This document shows positions 25,445 through 33,192 of a stretch of 43,264 bases of DNA, one piece after another. Source of the DNA: Actinomyces timonensis DSM 23838 (GTDB taxonomy: Bacteria > Actinomycetota > Actinomycetes > Actinomycetales > Actinomycetaceae); NCBI RefSeq assembly GCF_000295095.1, contig NZ_JH806633.1:700187-743450 (forward strand). Reading direction: 5' to 3'. Below the pieces are notes generated by a model, which ran no database searches, had not been told where the DNA came from, and saw nothing but the letters and a program-made list of their open reading frames with translations. Numbering within the stretch: position 1 is the stretch's first letter; every line of letters starts with the position of its first letter. The translations under genes and the position numbers were made by a program.

Positions 25445-26671
25445 TCAGCCGGCCGAGGACGGCGTCGGGGCGGCGGTTGCAGAGCTGCCGTTGCACACGC
25501 TGGGGTTGGCCTGGCAGAAGGCGGTGAGCTTCTTCGTGTTCTCGTCCTGCTCGGCCTTCGTCGTCGCGAAGAGCGTCTCCCCCGTGTTGAGGTCGACTGT
25601 GACGAAGTAGAGCCAGTCACCGGCCTCCGGGTTCGCGACGGCCTTGAGGGCGGCCTCGCCGGGGCTGCCGATCGGCGAGGGGGGCAGCCCCTTGTTCTGG
25701 TAGGTGTTGTACGCGTTGGAGGCGTCGGCGAGCTCCTCCTTGGAGGGGATGCCCCCGGTGCGCCCGAGGCCATAGAGGACGGTGGAGTCCATCTCGAGGC
25801 GGCCGCCGGTCTCGGCGTCCTCCTTGGTCAGGCGGTTCTCGACAACGCGGGCGACCTTCCCGAAGTTCTTCTGGCTGCCGGCCTCCCTCTCGACGATCGA
25901 GGCCTTGATGAGCGCCGCCTCGTAGTCCGCGGGGGCGAAGTTCAGCTTCTGCAGGCGGGTCGTCGTGGCGCTGACCATCCTGGCCACCACCTGGGTGACG
26001 GTCTCGCCGTCCTTGAGGTCGTAGGTGCCCGGGGCGAGCCAGCCCTCGACGTTCTTGTTCGCGGCCTCGGGCAGGCCGATTCCGGCCAGGTCGTTGTAGG
26101 CGGCCTCGACATCGGCGGCCGAGACGCCCATGACGCTCACGATCTTGTCCTTGACCTGGTCCTTGGTGAATCCCTCGGGGATGGTCAGGGAGTGGTCGGC
26201 GCGGGAGGCGGGGTCGAGCAGGGCGGCGACGGCGGAGGCGCCGGACATCTTCTGCTTGAGCGTGTAGGTGCCGGGCTGGATATTGCCGGACTCGGCATTG
26301 GCCTTGAAGGCGTCGATGAAGGCCTTCGGCGAGGCGACGACGTCGTTCTTGTACAAGAGGTCGGCGATGATCTGGCCGGTGGCGCCCTGGGGGATCTCGA
26401 CGGTCACTGACCCCTCGCCCTCGCCCGAGTAGTCACTCGCGGCGGCCTGCTGCTCCTGGACACCGTGGAGCACCCCGTAGCCCCAGTACACTCCCGCGAA
26501 TGCGCCCGCGACGACGAGGCTGAGGATGACAACGGTGAGCACATGGCGGCGGAAGCGGCGCTTCTTGCGCGCCCTCTCGCGCCGGGCCTTGCTGCGGCGG
26601 GACGGCGGCTCGGCAGGCAGCGGATCATCGGAGGTGATGCCGATCTGCTCGAAGAGGTCGTCCTGGCTCAT
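25445..26671 (-). CDS. mltG: Endolytic murein transglycosylase MltG
   Basis: A 408-residue membrane-anchored protein. The cytoplasmic head (1-40) ends in a very basic stretch (ARRERARKKRRFRR), followed by one membrane segment (about 43-65). A LysM-like part with VTVEIPQGATGQIIADLL comes next, then the catalytic YceG domain with the Glu of ASIVEREAG and the conserved block MDSTVLYGLG and NTYQNKGLPPSPIGSPG. It cuts nascent glycan strands and so limits peptidoglycan length. The ATG overlaps the ruvX stop as ATGA. The C-terminal Ala/Ser/Pro tail is short and disordered. Confidence 0.96.
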   Translation of the reverse strand: MSQDDLFEQIGITSDDPLPAEPPSRRSKARRERARKKRRFRRHVLTVVILSLVVAGAFAGVYWGYGVLHGVQEQQAAASDYSGEGEGSVTVEIPQGATGQIIADLLYKNDVVASPKAFIDAFKANAESGNIQPGTYTLKQKMSGASAVAALLDPASRADHSLTIPEGFTKDQVKDKIVSVMGVSAADVEAAYNDLAGIGLPEAANKNVEGWLAPGTYDLKDGETVTQVVARMVSATTTRLQKLNFAPADYEAALIKASIVEREAGSQKNFGKVARVVENRLTKEDAETGGRLEMDSTVLYGLGRTGGIPSKEELADASNAYNTYQNKGLPPSPIGSPGEAALKAVANPEAGDWLYFVTVDLNTGETLFATTKAEQDENTKKLTAFCQANPSVCNGSSATAAPTPSSAG

Positions 26672-27144
26672 CTGGAGTCTCTCCTGGTCGGGGTGACGGG
26701 CTCACCGATCGGCGAGCCCGTGGAACGCTCGGCCTCGAGGGCCTGGTTGAGGATGACCACCGCGGCCGCCTGGTCGACGACGCCCCGGAAATCCTTCTCA
26801 TGGCGGCCACTGGCGTGGAGCGCCTGGTGCGCCGACACCGTGGAGAGCCGCTCGTCGACGAGCCGGACCATCACAGGGGTGATGGCCCGCGCGAGAGCAC
26901 GTGCCCAGTCCCGCGCGTCACGCGTGGACGGGGTCCGCTTGCCCCCCAGGGAGACGGGCAGTCCCACAATAGCCTCAATAGCCCCATACTCGGCGACCAG
27001 ATCGGCCGCCTCATCGATGTCACCTCCGTAACGATCCCGGGTGAGCGTGACGACCGGCACAGCGAGGATCGCCTCGGCGTCGCATCTGGCGACCCCGACC
27101 CTGGCCTTGCCGACGTCGAACGCCAGGCGGACACCGCTGCGCAT
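26668..27144 (-). CDS. ruvX: Putative pre-16S rRNA nuclease RuvX/YqgF
   Basis: A 158-residue RNase H-like protein. It opens with LAFDVGKARVGVA, which carries the first acidic metal ligand, followed by IVGLPVSLGGKR and VRLVDERLSTVSAHQAL, typical of YqgF. The last Asp region is VDQAAAVVILNQAL. The family matures the 5' end of 16S rRNA; the older Holliday resolvase idea is less supported. It lies between alaS and mltG, which is the standard order in actinobacteria. Confidence 0.94.
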   Translation of the reverse strand: MRSGVRLAFDVGKARVGVARCDAEAILAVPVVTLTRDRYGGDIDEAADLVAEYGAIEAIVGLPVSLGGKRTPSTRDARDWARALARAITPVMVRLVDERLSTVSAHQALHASGRHEKDFRGVVDQAAAVVILNQALEAERSTGSPIGEPVTPTRRDSR

Positions 27145-27157
27145 GGCTCCCCCGGGC

Positions 27158-29872
27158 TCAGGCGCCCAGGGCCTGGGTGATGGCGGTCAACGCCTCGGGG
27201 ATCGCCCCGGGGTTCTGGCCACCGCCCTGGGCGAGGTCCGGCTTGCCGCCGCCTCCGCCGCCGAGAGCCTTGGCGGCCGCCTTGACGAGGTCGCCCGCCC
27301 GGGCGCCAGCCTCGCGGGCGGCGGCGTTAGTGGCCACAACGATGACGGGGCGCTCGCCCGACACCCCTGCGGCCACGACCACCGTGGGCTCGGCCTCGCC
27401 GAGGCGCTCGCGCGCGTCGAGGACGAGGGAGCGCAGGAGGTCCGCGTTCGACACGGCGCCGAGGTCGGCGGCGGCCAGGCGGTAGGCGCCCACGCGCCGC
27501 GCCGCGGAGATGACCTCGGCGGCCCGGGCGGACATGGCGGCCTGCTCGGCGGCGGCCAGGCGCTTCTCGGCGTCCTTGAGGCGGCCCATGAGGGCCTCGA
27601 CGCGCTCGGGCAGCTCCTCGGGGCGCCCGCCGATCATGGTGGACAGCTGGGAGACGAGGGCGTGCTCCTTGGCCTGGAAGCCGTATGCGCCGTCCCCCAC
27701 GAGGGCGTCGATGCGCCGCACGCCCGAGCCGATGGAGGACTCCCCCACGATGGCGATGCGCCCGATGTGCCCGGTGGAGGGCACGTGGGTGCCGCCGCAG
27801 AGCTCGCGGTCGAAGTTGTCGCCGATGGTGACCACCCGGACCTCGGAGCCGTACTTCTCGCCGAACAGGGCGATGGCGCCGGAGGCCTTGGCGTCTTCAA
27901 GGCTCATGGTCTCGGTGCGCACAGGCAGGTCCTCGGCGAGCTTCTCGTTGACGAGGGCCTCGATGTCGTTGACCTGGCCGGTGCTCAGCGCCGTGTTGTG
28001 GGAGAAGTCGAAGCGCAGGCGCGAGGGCGAGTTCTCCGAGCCGGCCTGCTCGGAGTCCGGGGCCACGGTGTGGCGCAGCCCGGCGTAGACCATGTGGGTG
28101 GAGGTGTGGGCGCGGGCGATGGCCAGGCGGCGCTCGGTGTCGATCTCGGCGTAGGCCCGCTCCCCCACGGCGATGGTGCCCTCGGTCAGGGTGCCCCGGT
28201 GGACGGACAGGCCGCGGATGGGGGCCTGGACATCGCCGACCTCGACGATGCCGCCGCCGGCCAGGCGGATGACGCCGTGGTCGGCGAGCTGACCGCCCAT
28301 CTCGGCGTAGAAGGGGGTGCGGTCGAGGACGACCTCGACCTGGGCGGGCGCGGTGGCCACGGGCTCGGGCCTCCCGTCGAGGAGGAGCCCGGTGACGGTG
28401 GCCTCGGCGGCGGCCTCGGTGTAGCCGAGGAACTCCGATCCCCCGCCCATGGAGCGCTCGATGTCCTGGAAGAGGCGGACGTCGATGTGCCCGGTCTTCT
28501 TGGCGCGGGCGTCGGCGCGGGCGCGCTCCTTCTGCTCGTCCATGAGGGAGCGGAAGGCGGCCTCGTCGACGTCGACGCCCTGCTCGGCGGCCATCTCCAG
28601 GGTGAGGTCGATGGGGAAGCCGTAGGTGTCGTGCAGCTCGAAGGCGTCCTGCCCGCTCACCAGGGGGCGCGCGCCGGCGGTGGAGGCCTGCTCGCGGGCC
28701 CGCCCGACGGCGGTGTCGAGAATGGTGGTGCCGGCGCTGAGGGTGCGGCGGAAGGCCTCCTCCTCGCCGTAGGCGACGTCGGCGATCGTGCCCCAGCGCT
28801 CCTCGAGCTCGGGGTAGGACAGCTTCATGACGTCCTTGGAGGCCGTCAGGAGGGTGGGCAGGGAGGCCTCGTCGACGCCGAGCAGGCGCATGGAGCGCAC
28901 GGCGCGGCGGATGAGGCGGCGCAGGACGTAGCCGCGGCCGTCATTGCCGGGGCGCACGCCGTCGCCGATGAGCATGAGGGCGCTGCGGACGTGGTCGGCG
29001 ACGACGCGCATGCGCACGTCGTCCATGTAGGCGGCGCCGGCCTGGGGCCCGGCGGCGCCCAGGCCGTAGGTGCGCCCGCTCATGGCCTCGGCGGCGGCGA
29101 TGACGGGGTAGACCTCGTCGATCTCGTACATGTTCGGCTTGTCCTGGAGGAGGAAGGCGATGCGCTCCAGGCCGGCGCCGGTGTCGATGGCGGTGGAGTC
29201 GAGCTTGCCGATGAGCTCGAAGTCGTGGCCCTCGCCCTCGCCGCGCACGAACTCGTCGAAGACGAGGTTCCAGATCTCCAGGAAGCGGTCGCCGGCGGTG
29301 TCCGCCTCGGGGCCGCCGTCGGGGCCGTAGGCGGGGCCGCGGTCGTAGTGGATCTCGCAGCAGGCGCCGGCGGGGCCGGGCTGGCCGGTGGACCAGGAGA
29401 TCTCGGCGAAGGGCAGCTTCTGCACGTGGACGGGGTCGACCCCGATGGTCTTGGTGAGGTAGTCCCAGGAGACCTCGTCCTTCTCCCAGATGGTCATCCA
29501 CAGGCGGTCGCCGTCCAGCCCGTAGCCGCCGGCGCTCGTGGGCGTGGTCAGCAGCTCCCAGGCGTACTGGATCGCCCCCTCCTTGAAGTAGTCGCCGAAG
29601 GAGAAGTTGCCGTTCATCTGGAAGAACGTGCCGTGACGGGTGGTGCGGCCGACGTTGTCGATGTCGTTGGTGCGGATGCACTTCTGCACGCTGGCGGCCC
29701 GGGGCCACGGCGCCGGCTCGGTGCCCAGGATGTAGGGGATGAAGGGGACCATGCCCGCCACGGTGAACAGGATGGACGGGTCGGGCGAGATGAGGGGCAC
29801 CGACGGCCGGATCTCGTGGTCCTTGGAGGCGAAGAAGTCGAGCCAGCGGGAGCGGATCTCGGAGGTGCGCAT
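27158..29872 (-). CDS. alaS: Alanyl-tRNA synthetase
   Basis: A class II synthetase of about 904 residues. The catalytic core starts with MRTSEIRSRWLDFFASKDH and has CIRTNDIDNVGRT and HGTFFQMNGNFSFGDYFK. The editing domain shows the zinc motifs HTSTH near 587 and CGGTH near 692, and a C-Ala domain with a Gly-rich stretch ends the protein. The ATG at 29872 is used; an upstream start at 29932 would add 20 Pro/Arg-rich residues with no homology. GAGGA lies six bases before the ATG. Confidence 0.98.
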   Translation of the reverse strand: MRTSEIRSRWLDFFASKDHEIRPSVPLISPDPSILFTVAGMVPFIPYILGTEPAPWPRAASVQKCIRTNDIDNVGRTTRHGTFFQMNGNFSFGDYFKEGAIQYAWELLTTPTSAGGYGLDGDRLWMTIWEKDEVSWDYLTKTIGVDPVHVQKLPFAEISWSTGQPGPAGACCEIHYDRGPAYGPDGGPEADTAGDRFLEIWNLVFDEFVRGEGEGHDFELIGKLDSTAIDTGAGLERIAFLLQDKPNMYEIDEVYPVIAAAEAMSGRTYGLGAAGPQAGAAYMDDVRMRVVADHVRSALMLIGDGVRPGNDGRGYVLRRLIRRAVRSMRLLGVDEASLPTLLTASKDVMKLSYPELEERWGTIADVAYGEEEAFRRTLSAGTTILDTAVGRAREQASTAGARPLVSGQDAFELHDTYGFPIDLTLEMAAEQGVDVDEAAFRSLMDEQKERARADARAKKTGHIDVRLFQDIERSMGGGSEFLGYTEAAAEATVTGLLLDGRPEPVATAPAQVEVVLDRTPFYAEMGGQLADHGVIRLAGGGIVEVGDVQAPIRGLSVHRGTLTEGTIAVGERAYAEIDTERRLAIARAHTSTHMVYAGLRHTVAPDSEQAGSENSPSRLRFDFSHNTALSTGQVNDIEALVNEKLAEDLPVRTETMSLEDAKASGAIALFGEKYGSEVRVVTIGDNFDRELCGGTHVPSTGHIGRIAIVGESSIGSGVRRIDALVGDGAYGFQAKEHALVSQLSTMIGGRPEELPERVEALMGRLKDAEKRLAAAEQAAMSARAAEVISAARRVGAYRLAAADLGAVSNADLLRSLVLDARERLGEAEPTVVVAAGVSGERPVIVVATNAAAREAGARAGDLVKAAAKALGGGGGGKPDLAQGGGQNPGAIPEALTAITQALGA

Positions 29873-30042
29873 GGGTGTCCTCGTGCTCGGTGGTGATCGG
29901 TGGCGCCCGCGGCCGGGTGGCCGCGGGGACAAGGGTGGGTCTGGTGATTCCGGTGGCCCCGGCCTGACCAGGGCCTGGGCCCCATGTCCATGGGACGCTC
30001 GGAGGACCGGGCTCGGCCCAGGGGGAGCCTACCCCTGGAACG

Positions 30043-30082
30043 CGGGATGCCCCGCACCGGCAGTCCGGCGCGGGGCATCCCG
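30043..30082 (-). terminator. Terminator hairpin after rpsD
   Basis: CGGGATGCCCCGC (30043-30055) and GCGGGGCATCCCG (30070-30082) pair over 13 bases with a 14-base loop. It lies 30 bases after the rpsD stop. There is no clear U run, as is common in high-GC actinobacteria. Termination may be partial. Confidence 0.75.
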
Positions 30083-30111
30083 AACTGGGCGGGCCCTGGG
30101 GCCCGATCGGC

Positions 30112-30735
30112 TCAGCGGGAGTAGTACTCGACGACCATCTGCACGTCGCAGGTCACCGGGACCTCGTCGCGCTTGGGGCGGCGCACCAGGGTGGCGGAGA
30201 GCTTCTCGAGGTCCACCTTGAGGTAGTCCGGGACGGCCGGGAGGACATCGCGGTGGATGCCGGCGGCGGCGGCCTGGAAGGGGACCATAACCTGGGAGCG
30301 GCTGCGGACCTGGATGGTCTGGCCGGGGCGCACGCGGAAGGAGGGGCGGTCGACGACCTTGCCGTCGACGACGATGTGGCGGTGCACGACGGCCTGGCGG
30401 GCCTGGGCGATCGTGCGGGCGATGCCGGAGCGCAGGACGAGGGCGTCCAGGCGCATCTCGAGCAGCTCGACGAGCGACTCACCGGTCAGGCCCTTCTCGC
30501 GGCGGGCCTCCTCGAAGACGCGCTGGAGCTGGGCCTCGCGGATGCCGTACTGGGCGCGCAGGCGCTGCTTCTCCTTGAGGCGGACGGCGTAGTCGGACTC
30601 GGTGCGGCGGCGGGCGCGGCCGTGCTCGCCGGGGCCGTAGGGGCGCTTCTCGAAGTAGCGGACGGCCTTGGGGGTCAGCGGGATGCCGAGGGCGCGAGAG
30701 AGGCGCACCTGGCGGCGGGAGCGCGAAGAGCTCAT
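30112..30735 (-). CDS. rpsD: 30S ribosomal protein S4
   Basis: A 207-residue primary 16S rRNA-binding protein. It starts MSSSRSRRQVRLSRALGIPL and contains PYGPGEHGRARR, then RLDALVLRSGIARTIAQARQ and HRHIVVDGKVVDRPSFRV, the S4 domain signature. The longer frame to 31014 is rejected because the extra 93 residues are non-homologous. It is a free-standing rpsD located between a TauE-type gene and alaS, as in several actinobacteria, not in the main ribosomal operon. A leader of about 150 bases precedes it if the promoter at 30890 is used, which leaves room for S4 autoregulation. Confidence 0.97.
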   Translation of the reverse strand: MSSSRSRRQVRLSRALGIPLTPKAVRYFEKRPYGPGEHGRARRRTESDYAVRLKEKQRLRAQYGIREAQLQRVFEEARREKGLTGESLVELLEMRLDALVLRSGIARTIAQARQAVVHRHIVVDGKVVDRPSFRVRPGQTIQVRSRSQVMVPFQAAAAGIHRDVLPAVPDYLKVDLEKLSATLVRRPKRDEVPVTCDVQMVVEYYSR

Positions 30736-30889
30736 CTGTAGGTTCTTCCTGTCGGAGTGATCGCACGCCGCGGGCGGGTGCTCGCGGCGCGGGGTCAGCC
30801 TCTGATCGAGGTGATCGGGCCAGGACCCCAGGTGCTCGCCACGGCTCGGGGATCGGATGATCCACGGGCTCGCGCGGGGCAGCCCGGGT

Positions 30890-30895
30890 ACTCTA
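30890..30895 (-). promoter_or_regulatory. Candidate -10 box of rpsD
   Basis: TAGAGT on the minus strand lies about 155 bases before the rpsD start, in the 212-base gap after the TauE-type gene. The expected -35 position has no clear consensus. The rest of the gap shows no gene. Confidence 0.35.
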
Positions 30896-30947
30896 GCGCA
30901 GGCCCGGGCGCGATCACCGCCCAGGCTGCCCGCGTGTGATGAGATCC

Positions 30948-31733
30948 TCAGCGCCTCGCCGCTTTGCGCAGCACGGAGACGACCGCGACCACGATGAAGG
31001 CCGAGAAGAGCCACGATGCCGTCTCCGGGCTGAGCGCGCGGGCGATCACCGCCCCCACCGGCGATCCGACGACGGAGGCGAGCCCCACCACCGCCCCCGT
31101 CCGGGGATCGCCCAGCCCACGGCGCCGGTTGGCGGCGGTGCCGGACAGCGCGGTGGGCACCATGGTGAGCAGGGAGGTCCCGCGGGCGAGCAGGTCCCCG
31201 GCGCCGGCGACGATCTCGAGGCCCGGGACGACCACCACTCCCCCGCCGACGCCGACCAGGCCCGCGAGGAGCCCCGCGACGAGCCCGATGCCCGCCAGGG
31301 ACGCCACCGCGGCGGGATCGCGGGCGGGGTCGATGCTCAGTGCGGCGTCCCTCATGGGCTCATGAAGGCGCTCCATCGCCAGCACGCAGGCGGCGAAGGC
31401 CACGAACACCCATGGCAGCGCCCGCGCCGGGAGGACCGCGAGGACCCTGCTGCCGATCTGCGTCCCCACGAGCGAGCCGATCACGATGATCGCCGCCCCG
31501 GCGACCGACACGTCGCCCCGCAGCGAGTAGGTGGCGGCGCCCGCGATGGAGGTCGGGATGATCGCCATGAGGGATGTCGCCGCGGCGTGGCGCTGATCCA
31601 TGCCGAGGATCGCCACCAACGCGGGAACGAGGATGATCCCCCCGCCGACGCCGAACAGTCCCGAGAGCACCCCGGCCCCGAGCCCCACCGAGGCCGCGAG
31701 CACGAGGCGGCTCCTGGCCGCGCGCGCGGCCAT
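30948..31733 (-). CDS. TauE/SafE-family membrane permease
   Basis: A 261-residue membrane protein with about eight hydrophobic segments. It shows the internal duplication of the family: GVLSGLFGVGGGIILVPAL in the first half and GLLAGLVGVGGGVVVVPGL in the second. Members move sulfite, sulfonates or related anions; the substrate here is unknown. The ATG at 31733 overlaps the rarA stop by one base as TGATG, so translation is probably coupled. The larger open frame to 32681 is a shadow of rarA. The gene sits between rarA and rpsD. Confidence 0.9.
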   Translation of the reverse strand: MAARAARSRLVLAASVGLGAGVLSGLFGVGGGIILVPALVAILGMDQRHAAATSLMAIIPTSIAGAATYSLRGDVSVAGAAIIVIGSLVGTQIGSRVLAVLPARALPWVFVAFAACVLAMERLHEPMRDAALSIDPARDPAAVASLAGIGLVAGLLAGLVGVGGGVVVVPGLEIVAGAGDLLARGTSLLTMVPTALSGTAANRRRGLGDPRTGAVVGLASVVGSPVGAVIARALSPETASWLFSAFIVVAVVSVLRKAARR

Positions 31734-33118
31734 CACCGGCTCCCGCGCGTCAGGGATCGGATCGACTCCAGGCGCCGGGCGATCTCGGCCTCGAAGCCGT
31801 GGGGCGTGGGGCGGTAGTAGGAGGCGCCGGCGAGGTCGGCGGGCAGGTAGTCCTGGGCGACGACGCCGTGCGGGAAGTCGTGGGGGTAGCGGTAGCCCTC
31901 GCCGTGCCCGAGCCCGCTGGCCCCCGCGTAGTGCGCGTCGCGCAGGTGGGCGGGCACTGCGCCGCCCTTGCCCGCGCGCACGTCCGCGATGGCGGCGTCG
32001 ATGGCGGTGATGACCGCGTTGGACTTCGGGGCCGTGGCCACGGCCAGCGCCGCCTCGGCCAGGATGATGCGCGCCTCGGGCATCCCGATCATGGCGACCG
32101 CCTGCTGCGCGGCCGCGGCGGTGGCCAGGACCCCGGGGTCGGCCAGGCCGACGTCCTCCGCGGCGTGGATGGCGATGCGCCGGGCGATGAAGCGCGGGTC
32201 CTCCCCCGCCGCGATCATGCGGGCCAGGTAGTGGAGGGTGGCATCGGGGTCCGACCCGCGCATGGACTTGATGAACGCGCTGGTGACGTCGTAGTGCTGG
32301 TCCCCGGCGCGGTCGTAGCGCACGGCGGCCACATCGGCGGCGCGCTCGACGTCGGCCAGGCCCACCACGGGCGGCCCGCCCTCCGCGGGCGCGCTGGCGC
32401 CAGTGGGCGCCGCGGCGAGGACGGCCCCGGCCGCGGCCTCGAGGACGGTGAGGGACTTGCGCGCGTCCGAGCCCGCCATGCGCACGATCTGCTCCCGGGC
32501 GTCGTCGTCGAGCGCGACCGCCCCCGCCAATCCCCGATCGTCGGCGACCGCCCTGGACACCAGGGCGCGGATGTCGTCGGCTCCCAGCGGGTGGAGGGTC
32601 AGCAGCAAGGAGCGGGACAGCAGCGGCGAGACCACGGAGAATGAGGGGTTCTCGGTGGTGGCGGCCACAAGGGTCACCCACCGGTTCTCCACGCTGGGCA
32701 GGAGGGCGTCCTGCTGGGACTTGGAGAAGCGGTGGACCTCGTCGATGAACAGGACCGTCTCCTCGCCCGAGGCCGTCAGGCGCCTCCTGGCGTCGGCGAC
32801 AACGGCGCGCACGTCCTTGACGCCCGCAGTGACGGCGGAGAGCTCGACGAAGCGGCGGCCCGAGCCGCGCGCCACGAGGTAGGCCAGCGTGGTCTTCCCG
32901 GTCCCGGGAGGCCCCCAGAGAATGACGCTGGACACTCCCGCGCCGCCCGCGCGGCCCGCGGGCTCGACGAGCCGGCGCAGCGGCGAGCCGGAACCGAGCA
33001 GATGCCCCTGGCCCAGGACCTCCCCCAGATCCCGCGGCCTCATGCGCACGGCGAGGGGCGCGCGCGCGTCGTCGGGAAGCCCCGACTCATCGGTGCCGGC
33101 AACGTCGAACAGGTCCAC
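31733..33118 (-). CDS. rarA: Replication-associated recombination protein A (RarA/MgsA)
   Basis: A 461-residue AAA+ ATPase. It has Walker [10 protein letters not shown], Walker [10 protein letters not shown], sensor 1 [10 protein letters not shown] and the arginine-finger region of the clamp-loader family. The C-terminal part with [23 protein letters not shown] and the ending [11 protein letters not shown]...YYRPTPHG is specific for RarA. The protein acts at stalled replication forks. The start is GTG at 33118. A minus-strand TAGGGT at 33130-33125 ends six bases before it, which would give a leaderless message. Confidence 0.96.
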   Translation of the reverse strand: MDLFDVAGTDESGLPDDARAPLAVRMRPRDLGEVLGQGHLLGSGSPLRRLVEPAGRAGGAGVSSVILWGPPGTGKTTLAYLVARGSGRRFVELSAVTAGVKDVRAVVADARRRLTASGEETVLFIDEVHRFSKSQQDALLPSVENRWVTLVAATTENPSFSVVSPLLSRSLLLTLHPLGADDIRALVSRAVADDRGLAGAVALDDDAREQIVRMAGSDARKSLTVLEAAAGAVLAAAPTGASAPAEGGPPVVGLADVERAADVAAVRYDRAGDQHYDVTSAFIKSMRGSDPDATLHYLARMIAAGEDPRFIARRIAIHAAEDVGLADPGVLATAAAAQQAVAMIGMPEARIILAEAALAVATAPKSNAVITAIDAAIADVRAGKGGAVPAHLRDAHYAGASGLGHGEGYRYPHDFPHGVVAQDYLPADLAGASYYRPTPHGFEAEIARRLESIRSLTRGSR

Positions 33119-33124
33119 GGGGTG

Positions 33125-33130
33125 ACCCTA
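33125..33130 (-). promoter_or_regulatory. Candidate -10 box of rarA, probably leaderless
   Basis: TAGGGT on the minus strand ends six bases before the GTG start of rarA, the usual distance to a transcription start. No ribosome site precedes the GTG. A divergent promoter for the MMPL gene must lie in the same 74-base gap but is not clear. Confidence 0.4.
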
Positions 33131-33192
33131 TCCTCATCCCACCGCCCGCTGCCGGGCCCGCGAGGGGGTTCTATCAATGGAACAATACCGCC

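Noticed and set aside
21260-26410. Plus-strand open frame of 1716 codons across the shikimate and mltG genes
   Set aside because: It is antisense to aroKB, aroC, aroE and mltG, all with clear family motifs. The translation is Gly/Ala/Asp-rich without domains, a known effect of high third-position GC.
27041-29896. Plus-strand open frame of 951 codons antisense to alaS
   Set aside because: Low-complexity Gly/Val/Asp translation with no motif; alaS on the other strand is unambiguous.
30736-31014. N-terminal extension of rpsD
   Set aside because: Non-homologous extra residues extend into the TauE-type gene; S4 starts at MSSSRSRRQVR.
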